A DNA stretch of 64,000 nt, taken from assembly GCA_937941455.1 (NCBI GenBank), contig CALDHM010000010.1, positions 208,465 through 272,464 on the forward strand, in the 5' to 3' direction. The notes under the pieces were generated by a model. It saw only the letters and a list, made by a program, of their open reading frames with translations. It made no database searches and was not told where the DNA came from. Below are positions 55,418 through 62,953 of the stretch, in pieces. Numbering within the stretch: the stretch's first letter is position 1; every line of letters starts with the position of its first letter. The position numbers were made by a program, and so were the translations under genes. Origin of the DNA: an uncultured Pirellulaceae bacterium. Lineage in GTDB: Bacteria > Planctomycetota > Planctomycetia > Pirellulales > Pirellulaceae.

Positions 55418-55861
55418 CTAACCTATCGGCTCAACGGTCACGATTTCGGTTTCGAGGTGGACTGGCGCCTTGAGCGAGTTGGTAATCAAGCACGTTTCTT
55501 CCGCTTTGGCCAGCAGCCGTTCCGCTCGGGCCTGGTCAACATTGGCGGCAACCGTCAATTTGGCTCGGATTTTGAAGTCGGTGAACAACATGGCTCTTTC
55601 GACGCGATCAAGCGTCCCCATCACATCGACCGCGATCGACTGATACTCGAATTTCGACGCGGCCGCGATCGCGCGGAAGGACAAGATGAAGCAGTCGGCG
55701 ACGGCCGCGACCAGCAAGTCTTCCGGGGACCATGCGGTTCCGGGACCGCCGAATTGAGTAGGGGGGGCCGAATTCAAGGTAGGCAGCTTGTCGCCGCTGA
55801 GTTGGACTAATCCGGTGGCGGCCGCAGTGCCTGCGACACGATAATGATGGGGAAAATTCAT
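55418..55861 (-). CDS. OsmC family peroxiredoxin-like protein
   Basis: A 147-residue OsmC/Ohr-type protein. FGGPGTAWSPEDLLVAAVADCFILSFRAIAAA holds one conserved Cys; the second Cys is in AEETCLITNSLK. These enzymes reduce organic peroxides with thiols. Ribosome site GAAAGG 5 bases before ATG. It precedes the kbl-ltaE cluster and may be its first gene. Confidence 0.9.
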   Translation of the reverse strand: MNFPHHYRVAGTAAATGLVQLSGDKLPTLNSAPPTQFGGPGTAWSPEDLLVAAVADCFILSFRAIAAASKFEYQSIAVDVMGTLDRVERAMLFTDFKIRAKLTVAANVDQARAERLLAKAEETCLITNSLKAPVHLETEIVTVEPIG

Positions 55862-56263
55862 GAAAACCTTTCGTGGATCGGATGGAAAAAAACGATCAAG
55901 CGTTGCGGCTTTCCGGCCCCTCTAGGGACTCGCTGTCGCCGTTTTGCTTCGAAACAAGTGCCGTTTTGCCCGACTACGGAACCAAGCGTTGTCGCAAGAC
56001 TCGTCAACTTCAGGATTCTAGCCCGCGGTTTTCGCGACCAGCGGACGATCGCGCCTTCCGGCTCGTAGTTATTGGAACGAAGCCTCGTAGTTTTAGAACA
56101 AAGCCTCCTGAAATTTTAGTCCTCGAATTCGCGCTCAACCAAATAGCACTTGTTCCTGAAAAACGCAGCTGCGACTCCACGGCCGATTTAATCGACCGGA
56201 AGTTTTCGGCGCAACAAAACACGAGGTCACTTCGGCGCGGCACCGGGCGACGAACCCCAACAA
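55862..56263. other. Intergenic region with tandem imperfect repeat
   Basis: About 400 bases, no gene found. A repeat of about 22 bases (CTCGTAGTTATTGGAACGAAG at 56062 and CTCGTAGTTTTAGAACAAAG at 56084) lies in tandem. A related element (TTAGTTTTGCGACGAAGCC) is near 59820. These are probably dispersed repeats. Confidence 0.4.
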
Positions 56264-56866
56264 TCAACTCACCGCCTGGGTTTCTCGCAAACTCGAGACC
56301 ACGCGGTCAATCAAGTTATAATCCTTGGCTTCCTCGGCGGTCATGAAGTTGTCGCGGTCCGTGTCCTTTTCGATCTTGTCGAGCGTGTGACCCGTGTGAT
56401 GCAACATGATCTCGTTGAGTCGGCGCTTGATCCGTTTGAGCTCCTTGGCATGGATCATGATCTCTTCCGCCGTACCTTGCATACCCGCCAGCGGTTGGTG
56501 GATCATGATCGACGCATTCGGAAGCGCGAATCGTTTGCCGGGAGCCCCAGCGGTCAAAAGCAATGCCCCCATCGATGCGGCTTGCCCCATGCAATACGTG
56601 CAGACATCACAGGTAAGGAACTGCATCGTGTCATAAATCGCCATGCCGGCCGTGACACTGCCACCGGGTGAATTGATGTACAGATGGATGTCCTTCTTGG
56701 GATCCTCCGATTGCAAGAACAACATTTGGGCCACGAGCGAATTAGCCAGTTCCGCCGTGACTTGGCTCCCTAAGAAGATGATGCGGTCGCGCAAAAGTCG
56801 ACTGTAGATGTCGTAGACGCGCTCTTCGCGGCCAGTATTGTCAACCACGTAAGGAACGTAGGGCAT
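56264..56866 (-). CDS. clpP: ATP-dependent Clp protease proteolytic subunit (second copy)
   Basis: A 200-residue ClpP. Catalytic Ser in [16 protein letters not shown], His in [13 protein letters not shown], and Asp in [11 protein letters not shown] are all present; the family N-terminus [20 protein letters not shown] is VxxE-type here ([18 protein letters not shown]). Forms the tetradecamer chamber that works with ClpX/ClpA. Third gene of the tig-clpP-clpP run, 72 bases after the first clpP. The start at 56866 has GGAG 10 bases upstream. Confidence 0.96.
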   Translation of the reverse strand: MPYVPYVVDNTGREERVYDIYSRLLRDRIIFLGSQVTAELANSLVAQMLFLQSEDPKKDIHLYINSPGGSVTAGMAIYDTMQFLTCDVCTYCMGQAASMGALLLTAGAPGKRFALPNASIMIHQPLAGMQGTAEEIMIHAKELKRIKRRLNEIMLHHTGHTLDKIEKDTDRDNFMTAEEAKDYNLIDRVVSSLRETQAVS

Positions 56867-56938
56867 TGGAATACAACTCCATGAATGAGGCGAATCAATG
56901 TGGAACAATGCGAGGTCGAAACCAACTCGGGACACCCG

Positions 56939-57589
56939 TTATTCGTCGTCGTCTTTGGCCCGATCTTGGCGAACAGTGATTTCGTCGACCAACCCATAAG
57001 CTTTGGCTTTTTCGGCGGTGAGGAACAGGTCCCGGTCCATATCGCGGGCAATGGTTTCCGGCGTTTTTCCAGTGTGTTTGGCCAGGATCTCATTGATCAC
57101 CTCCCGATTGCGGAGAATTTCGTCCGCTTGGATTTCAATGTCGCTGACTTGGCCGGAGACACCTCCGTAAGGCTGATGGATCATCACCCGGGAATGGGGG
57201 AGGGCGAAGCGCTTCCCCTTGGTGCCACCGGCGAGCAGTACTGCCGCCCCGCTGGCGGCCTGTCCGACGCAGTAGGTGGCGACGGGACAGGACAAGATCT
57301 GCATGACGTCGTAAATCGCCAGCGTCGCGATGACGTCACCGCCCGGCGAGTTGATGTAGAAATGGATATCCTTTTTCTTGTTCTCACTCTGCAGGTACAG
57401 CAGCTTCATCACCAGTTCATTGGCGTTGCCCGTATAGATCTCCCCCTGCAGAAACACGATCCGGTTTTCCAGCAGCAAATCGCCGAGGGTCATTTGGCGC
57501 TGCCGCTGGTACTGCTGGGTCGCGTAGGAATTGCGAATCGCCAGCAGCGGGTCTTGTTCGAACGGGAACGATGTACCATGCGAATTCAT
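56939..57589 (-). CDS. clpP: ATP-dependent Clp protease proteolytic subunit (first copy)
   Basis: A 216-residue ClpP paralogue. Catalytic Ser in [16 protein letters not shown] (the usual Met after Ser replaced by Gly), His in [13 protein letters not shown], Asp in [11 protein letters not shown]. The N-terminal part and the ASGAA change set it apart from its neighbour, so the two may form a mixed chamber as in other two-ClpP bacteria (inference). Ribosome site AAGGAAG 5 bases before ATG. About 150 bases after tig; no clpX follows in this window. Confidence 0.95.
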   Translation of the reverse strand: MNSHGTSFPFEQDPLLAIRNSYATQQYQRQRQMTLGDLLLENRIVFLQGEIYTGNANELVMKLLYLQSENKKKDIHFYINSPGGDVIATLAIYDVMQILSCPVATYCVGQAASGAAVLLAGGTKGKRFALPHSRVMIHQPYGGVSGQVSDIEIQADEILRNREVINEILAKHTGKTPETIARDMDRDLFLTAEKAKAYGLVDEITVRQDRAKDDDE

Positions 57590-57742
57590 AATACTTCCTT
57601 TCAATGGAATCGATGCAGAGTTGGCCTCGGCGCGAGCGTTCTTTCGTGCCCTAGGAACCGAACGCCCTGACGATGTGACAACCGCGGTGAGCCTGCCGCT
57701 GCCTCGGCCGTGAGGCAAACATGATGCCGCGGGCGCTGGGTG

Positions 57743-59221
57743 TTATCCCTTTTTGTTGCTGACTCCCGGGATTGGGGCTTCGGGCTGTTCGTCGAATTTC
57801 GCTTCGGGGATTTCGGATTCGTCTTCGCCAGCGATGGCCAAGTCCACCGCCTCGATCGAATCGGACACATTCGCCTTATCGTACGGAACCGGCTTGACTT
57901 TCGCCGATTGAATGATCATCTCGATGACCTTGCCTTCGATAATCATGTTGCGGAGCGCATCGATTTGCCCGTTCTTTTCCAGCCGTGCCCGCAATCGTCG
58001 CGGCGATTCATTCGTCGACGCGGCTAGCCGTGCAATGTGGAGATCATAGTCCCGTGGCTCGTCCTCAATTTGTTTTTCCTCAGCAATCCGTTCCAGGATG
58101 AAGTGTTCCTTGAGCAGCACCTCGGTCCGAGACATCAATTCGTGACGAGCTAGGTTTTCTTGCTGCCGAATTTGATCGTCCGAGAAGCCAGACGAACGCA
58201 GTTCCATGACGAATCGAGCAAGCTCGCGACGGAATTGCCGCTTGAGGAGGTCCGGGGGCAAGGCCCAATTGGCGGATTCGGTCAAGGATTTGCTGATTTG
58301 TTCGCGGACCCGCCGCCGTTGCTCGTAGGCCAGTTGTTGCTCGAGGCATTCCCGGATCGCCTTTTTGAACGCTTCCGGTTCATTAAAACCTAACGATGTC
58401 GCCAAATGTTCCAAATCGATTTCTTCAGGGCGTCGCACGTCGAGCACCTCGAATTCGAGTTGCAACGTCTTGCCTCGTAATTCTTCGCGAGATCCTTGGG
58501 AGATCACCGTGTAGGGGGTCGAGAAGCGGTCCCCCGCTTTCTTGCCAACCGCTAATTTGTCAAAGTTCTCGAGTCGCCCGTCAGAGAAAACGATATTGGA
58601 ACGAACGGCGAACGATGTTTCGTCGATCGCGACGACGGGGGCTCCGTCGAGTGTTCCTGTGATGCGGAAGGTCACTTCATCGTCCGTGGCGATTGGGCCA
58701 TCCACTGGGACCAAGTCTGCTTGCTTTACGGCAAGTTTCCGGGCATAGGCGATGACTTCTTCGTCGGTGAATTCATGCTCGGGGCGATCGATCGTAAGCC
58801 CCTCCCATTGCGGCAACTCGAACTCCGGACGCACCTCGATGTCAAACTCGTAGGTCATCGGGCCTGACTCGGGAATCTCGACCTTTTCGTAATTTAAATC
58901 GGGTTCGCTGATGGCCGAAAAATGCCGCTCCGAATTCACTTGGGCGAGGCTATCCATCAGCAGCGCACCTTTGACCTGAGCCTCGACCTGCTTGCGGAAT
59001 TTGCTTTCCAGCAATTTCCGGGGAGCCCTGCCGGGGCGGAAGCCAGGCAATTCAGCCTTAGGAGCGATCTCATCGAAATGCTTTTGAAAATAGCGATCGA
59101 TGTCCTCGCGAGCAACCGAAACGCGGACGTGCCGTTGGCAGGCCCCCGTGCTTTTGACTTCCACCGTCAGATTCAATTTTTGCAACTCAAGCGAATCTTC
59201 GACTTGGGTATCAGTATTCAC
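57743..59221 (-). CDS. tig: Trigger factor (ribosome-associated chaperone and prolyl isomerase)
   Basis: A 492-residue protein. The ribosome-binding N-domain carries GFRPGRAPRKLLESKF (the GFRxGxxP signature), and the C-domain has the helical arms. The central FKBP-like domain (VPVDGPIATDDEVTF, FSDGRLENF) is present but rather eroded. The C-terminal about 50 residues are acidic. The start is GTG at 59221, preceded by GGGGAA. First gene of the tig-clpP-clpP group, the classical order in bacteria. Confidence 0.95.
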   Translation of the reverse strand: MNTDTQVEDSLELQKLNLTVEVKSTGACQRHVRVSVAREDIDRYFQKHFDEIAPKAELPGFRPGRAPRKLLESKFRKQVEAQVKGALLMDSLAQVNSERHFSAISEPDLNYEKVEIPESGPMTYEFDIEVRPEFELPQWEGLTIDRPEHEFTDEEVIAYARKLAVKQADLVPVDGPIATDDEVTFRITGTLDGAPVVAIDETSFAVRSNIVFSDGRLENFDKLAVGKKAGDRFSTPYTVISQGSREELRGKTLQLEFEVLDVRRPEEIDLEHLATSLGFNEPEAFKKAIRECLEQQLAYEQRRRVREQISKSLTESANWALPPDLLKRQFRRELARFVMELRSSGFSDDQIRQQENLARHELMSRTEVLLKEHFILERIAEEKQIEDEPRDYDLHIARLAASTNESPRRLRARLEKNGQIDALRNMIIEGKVIEMIIQSAKVKPVPYDKANVSDSIEAVDLAIAGEDESEIPEAKFDEQPEAPIPGVSNKKG

Positions 59222-60037
59222 GTTGTTATTTCCCCGATAGCTTGCAAACCGACCCGGCAGACGACATCACAACGAACCACTGCCGTGAACAAAGAAAAAA
59301 AGGACGACACCAGGTTGTCGCCTTCGACTTAAATACGTTGATTCTAGTGCTCCTTCGAACCCTGAAGTTGGTTTCGTCGAGTAACGCTAGACACGGCTTA
59401 GTTCGAAAACAACCTGGGATTTTTCCCAACGGCTAATTTCGCCAACCCCACGTTTTCGGAATGGCGTGGCACTTAGAGCCTATCCCAAAACTGACAGCCC
59501 CCGTATCCCGAAGCGTAAGCAACGTCTGATCTTGGGAAAGGCACTGAGGTTTCTCGCGTTTCCTACAGGGCCAAGTGTACCCAAAGGCAGGGCTTGTTGC
59601 CTAGAACCCTCACCACTCTCGTGCTGGCGTCTCGGAGTAGGCTTTGTTTGAACACGATTAGCCGGAACGCGCTGGCGTCCAGTTTTCCCGAGCCGCGATC
59701 GAGCACCTCTGCGGTTTCCGGATTTGGCGCAAAGCCGAGGCTTCTATTCCCAAATTTCGAGCCACCGTGCACCTGACCGTGGTTCTCGGCACGACCAAAA
59801 CCCTAACGTACTCCAACGATTAGTTTTGCGACGAAGCCCTGGATTCGCGCAACCGGTGAGCACCGTAGCGTTTCCCGCAAAACTTTCGTAGCTGCACAAA
59901 ATCCGGGCAATTTTGTCACTAATCCCAATAATCAGCGTGGGGAGCTACAAACGAACGCTAAAAAGAAAAAAGACGTCGGCTTGAAATGAGACGCGGCCAA
60001 CAGTCAGCCGCTGCGAAGGGGTACCGACAATGCACCC
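59222..60037. other. Long intergenic region with dispersed repeats
   Basis: About 800 bases without a convincing gene. AGCCGGAACGCGCTGGCGTCC (from 59661) matches the element at 4893; TTAGTTTTGCGACGAAGCC (about 59821) resembles the elements near 56062. The region upstream of tig presumably has its promoter, but no clear pair was found. Confidence 0.45.
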
Positions 60038-60082
60038 AAACAAAAAAACCTGTCGTCACCGACCAAATTGGCGAACAACAGG
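60038..60082 (-). terminator. Rho-independent terminator for tRNA-Gly
   Basis: On the reverse strand CCTGTTGTT (60082-60074) pairs with GACGACAGG (60057-60049) using two G-U pairs; a run TTTTTTTGTTT follows. It lies about 35 bases after the tRNA 3-prime end. Confidence 0.65.
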
Positions 60083-60115
60083 CTTTCAGCAACAAAATTA
60101 CAGCATCGAGCGAGA

Positions 60116-60187
60116 GCGGGTGAACGGACTCGAACCGTCGACAATCACGTTGGCAACGTGATGCTCTACCAACTGAGCTACACCCGC
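60116..60187 (-). tRNA. tRNA-Gly (anticodon GCC)
   Basis: 72 nt on the reverse strand. Acceptor GCGGGTG pairs with CACCCGC; D-arm GCTCAGTTGGTAGAGC; anticodon stem-loop TCACG-TTGCCAA-CGTGA gives GCC; T-loop TTCGAGT is present. CCA is not encoded. It has its own promoter and terminator. Confidence 0.95.
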
Positions 60188-60224
60188 GGCAGCGGAAACG
60201 CCGAATCCTCGGCAAACTTTCCGG

Positions 60225-60252
60225 ATTATACAAATCACGACCGGCTTGGCAA
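60225..60252 (-). promoter_or_regulatory. Sigma-70-type promoter of tRNA-Gly
   Basis: On the reverse strand -35 TTGCCA (60252-60247), a 16-base spacer, and consensus -10 TATAAT (60230-60225). It would start transcription about 30 bases before the tRNA 5-prime end. Confidence 0.75.
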
Positions 60253-60295
60253 GTCGCCGGCAGGAAAAAGACCCAGAAATTTAGTCATCGGTTCG

Positions 60296-60323
60296 TTGAT
60301 TTCGGAACTTTATCGGATAGACT
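60296..60323 (+). promoter_or_regulatory. Candidate promoter of the FHA/sigma factor operon
   Basis: TTGATT (60296-60301), 16-base spacer, TAGACT (60318-60323), divergent from the tRNA promoter, about 160 bases before the FHA gene start. Confidence 0.4.
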
Positions 60324-60482
60324 GAAGGCATTCCCACCGCAAGGTGTGACGCTTCGCCGCGATAGAGGTCGAACGGCAGACTGTGCATGAATAATCCTTT
60401 GGCTCGAAACCTAAAAGGTCGTCCATATCTAGGTAGGCTGACGAATTTCGATGAGTTGATTCCCACAGAGGAGACCAACCAG

Positions 60483-61313
60483 ATGAAAGCTAAATTGGTG
60501 GTTGTTGGCGGGGATGCTGAATCGCAAGAAGTCAATCTGAAACTCCCCACCGTGATCGGCCGCGGCAAAGAATCCGGGCTGATCGTTCCTCACGCGTTGG
60601 TGAGTCGTCGGCACTGCGAAATCTTCGAGCGTGAAGGATTGCTGATCGTCAGAGACCTGAATTCCCTCAACGGGACTTACATCAACAATTATCGCATCCA
60701 GGGAGAACAACCGCTCTACCCAGGAGAACTCTTGACCTTGGGCAATGTTACCTTTCGCGCTATTTATGGCGAGGCTGGCGACATCGGGGGCGAGATGAGT
60801 CTGACGCCGGGAACGGCCACCGGCGCTTTGAACGCCACGGTTCGAGTCGACCTACCGGCGCGGGCTCCGGAAATCCAAAAAACGACGCCTGCCCCCATTC
60901 CCGCAACTCCTCGTGCGGCGACAGAATCTCCATCAGACGACGGCGAAAAACGAACGGCTCCTCAATCAAACGATTCGAGGGAATCGCAAAAGGTGGTGCG
61001 GTCGCAACCGAAGCCGGTCGAGAAACTGGAACCGATAGCCGCTGCCAAACCCTCCGACGGCGAAATCGATTTTTCCGAACTCCCACGTCTAGCTGATGTC
61101 GAACGATCGATCTCGGTCAGTGGATTAGATTTTCTACCAAAATCAGATACGCCTGAAATCAGTCGTATTAACGTCACCCCTGCCGGCGACATGGCAGACA
61201 CTCCCGCATCGTTTATCGATCCCGCAGTGTTTCTGCACGTTACTAGCGAACCGGCAAAGTCCAATGAGGTCGATTCCCAGTCGCTGGAATCGTTCCTGAA
61301 AAAAGTCAAATGA
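60483..61313 (+). CDS. FHA domain protein, operon partner of a sigma factor
   Basis: A 276-residue cytosolic protein. FHA domain at about 1-95: VIGRGKESGLIVPHALVSRRHCEIFEREG and LNSLNGTYINNYR carry the conserved Gly-Arg, Ser-Arg-x-His and Asn-Gly residues for phosphothreonine binding. The rest (about 100-276) is Pro/Ser/Thr/Glu-rich and likely disordered, ending in a short acidic/basic helix (SLESFLKKVK). ATG at 60483 with GAGGAG about 10 bases upstream. The sigma-factor gene starts 15 bases after its stop. It may tie a kinase signal to sigma activity (inference). Confidence 0.88.
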   Translation: MKAKLVVVGGDAESQEVNLKLPTVIGRGKESGLIVPHALVSRRHCEIFEREGLLIVRDLNSLNGTYINNYRIQGEQPLYPGELLTLGNVTFRAIYGEAGDIGGEMSLTPGTATGALNATVRVDLPARAPEIQKTTPAPIPATPRAATESPSDDGEKRTAPQSNDSRESQKVVRSQPKPVEKLEPIAAAKPSDGEIDFSELPRLADVERSISVSGLDFLPKSDTPEISRINVTPAGDMADTPASFIDPAVFLHVTSEPAKSNEVDSQSLESFLKKVK

Positions 61314-61328
61314 CATTTCGAGCGATTC

Positions 61329-61976
61329 ATGACGCAATCTGAACCCGAGAGCGATGATCCCCTGGTCGTACGGATTCGCCAGGGCGATGTCGGGGCTTGG
61401 GAAGAATTAGTGGCCCAATTCGAGGGGCGGTTGCTCGCTTACGCCAACAGCCGTTTGGCGAATCGCTCGGTGGCCGAGGATATAGTTCAAGAAACGTTTC
61501 TCGGCTTCGTCAACAGCCTGCCCAATTACGACGGCAAACGTTCCCTCGAAAGCTACTTGTTTTCGATCTGCGCCTACAAGTTGACAGACTACCTCCGCCG
61601 CGAAGGCCGCCGACCCACGATCCCACTAGCGGCCTCTGACAGCACCAGTGGCGAATGGCAAGTCGCCGGGAACGCGCGAGTGGCCAGCAGCATCGCCCGC
61701 AGTGTCGAACGGCGTTCGATCGAACAGCAAGCCCTAGCTGAAGCCCTACGCGACCAAGTCGACAAATGGCAAGAACGAGGAGACTGGACCAAACTCAAAT
61801 GCATCGAGCTTCTGATCGTTCGCCAACTGCCAAACAAACGAGTCGCGGCCATCCTCGGCATCACCGAACAACAAGTCGCGAACTTCAAGTTCGATTTCAT
61901 TTCCCGCACGCGGGCCTTGCTGAAGCGACAGAATCTTTCGCATGAAATCTTCCCTGAGCTGTATGACGACCGGTAA
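61329..61976 (+). CDS. ECF-type RNA polymerase sigma factor
   Basis: A 215-residue sigma-70 family regulator. Region 2: IRQGDVGAWEELVAQFEGRLLAYANSRLANRSVAEDIVQETFLGFVNSL, then YLFSICAYKLTDYLRREGRRP. Region 4 with helix-turn-helix: LLIVRQLPNKRVAAILGITEQQVANFKFDFISRTRALL. The linker between them is longer than usual. No anti-sigma gene is adjacent; the FHA gene lies directly upstream, which is unusual. Confidence 0.9.
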   Translation: MTQSEPESDDPLVVRIRQGDVGAWEELVAQFEGRLLAYANSRLANRSVAEDIVQETFLGFVNSLPNYDGKRSLESYLFSICAYKLTDYLRREGRRPTIPLAASDSTSGEWQVAGNARVASSIARSVERRSIEQQALAEALRDQVDKWQERGDWTKLKCIELLIVRQLPNKRVAAILGITEQQVANFKFDFISRTRALLKRQNLSHEIFPELYDDR

Positions 61977-62555
61977 GCGGTGAGAAGCGGGGACCAAGGC
62001 GTCAGCGAATTCTTGCCGTAATGCCTTGATAGTTACTCGACGCCGTTCCCTCGACTGCGTCGCGATCGTGGATGGTAATCCCTTGCTCCCCACTGGGAGA
62101 GTCGGCCTGCTAGGGCCGGAAAGGGCGCCCGTGAACGAGTGGCTGGCACCTTCGATGTTGCTCGAAGTTGCAAGACCTTGAACGAGTGGCTGACCTTGAA
62201 CGAGTGGCTGGCACCTTCGATGTTGCTTTGAACGAGTGGCTGGCACCTTCGAAGAAGGGAATCCGAGAGGCGGTGTTTTTGGCAACAACGCTTTTTAGGC
62301 GATGGGTGGCGATTTCTGGTCGCCTTTCTTACCCGTCGTTCGCAGGCCGCTCTGCCACACCCGCTACGAACGCCATCGCAAATTCTTTCGTCAACTTGGC
62401 CAACCACCGGGTAGGTCAACAAATAGATGGCTCACGCACTGCTGCCGCGATTAAGAGAACTCGTCGGAGCGCGCAGGTGCATCTGCTCACGGCATAGATA
62501 CCTACGGGGACGCAACGTTTCCCAGCAGCGGGCCACATCGACAGGAGAAATCAGG
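61977..62555. other. Intergenic region with repeats, left margin of a possible integrated element
   Basis: About 580 bases without a gene. It contains the 62131-62253 short-repeat array. The rest shows no clear gene, promoter or attachment site. Confidence 0.45.
62131..62253. repeat. Array of a short repeat (core GAACGAGTGGCTGG)
   Basis: Four copies of GAACGAGTGGCTG: 62131 (with the full GCACCTTCGATGTTGC tail), 62179 (truncated), 62196 (full tail) and 62228 (partial tail). Copies are spaced 17-48 bases apart without constant spacers, so this is not CRISPR. Confidence 0.8.
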
Positions 62556-62744
62556 ATGCAACCAACCAACAGCGAGAACATAGACGAAGGCGAGGTGCCC
62601 GAGGAATTCGCGGCAGCCTGGGCCAATGTGCTGCTCGACCTCAACGAAAAGCAAACGCAGCCATCAACAAGCCAAGAGGCCGATTCCAACTCGAACACGG
62701 AGGAGCAGCAATGCGAGAGCGCATCCAATCCGACGCCGAACTGA
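62556..62744 (+). CDS. Small acidic protein of unknown function (62 aa)
   Basis: MQPTNSENIDEGEVPEEFAAAWANVLLDLNEKQ followed by a Gln/Ser/Asn/Glu-rich tail. A CAGGAG ribosome site lies about 15 bases upstream and AGG is nearer. The next gene starts 34 bases before its stop. Likely the first gene of the putative element; function unknown. Confidence 0.5.
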   Translation: MQPTNSENIDEGEVPEEFAAAWANVLLDLNEKQTQPSTSQEADSNSNTEEQQCESASNPTPN

Positions 62745-62944
62745 AGTTCCCAACACCGACGACGGCGATGGTAGCGATGCAGGTGGATGCCATGCATCGA
62801 GCCGGAGTCACGGTCACCGCTACGGCGATTGCACAGCACTACAAGCTCAGCGAGCCCGTCATCAAACACATTCTGCGACGCGCCGAGAACATCCGACTGC
62901 TCAGGAACGATCCCAAGTTCGGTTGGTTGCCATTCAATTCGTGA
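62711..62944 (+). CDS. Small winged-helix/HTH-like protein (77 aa)
   Basis: MRERIQSDAELKFPTPTTAMVAMQ, then VTVTATAIAQHYKLSEPVIKHILRRAENIRLLR resembles a winged-helix DNA-binding region. GGAGGAG 6 bases before the ATG is a strong ribosome site inside the end of the preceding gene. Nine bases separate it from the ATPase gene. In many integrated elements a small DNA-binding protein precedes a RepA-like ATPase (inference). Confidence 0.65.
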   Translation: MRERIQSDAELKFPTPTTAMVAMQVDAMHRAGVTVTATAIAQHYKLSEPVIKHILRRAENIRLLRNDPKFGWLPFNS

Positions 62945-62953
62945 GACCATGCC

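Noticed and set aside
54473..55810. 445-codon forward open frame
   Set aside because: Antisense to kbl and osmC, both with strong family motifs and ribosome sites.
60116..60187. tRNA-Gly as attachment site of the right-end element
   Set aside because: About 2.4 kb and two conserved genes lie between it and the element, and no 3-prime-end duplication was seen.
62131..62253. CRISPR-like array
   Set aside because: Copies differ in length and spacing; no constant-length spacers and no cas genes.
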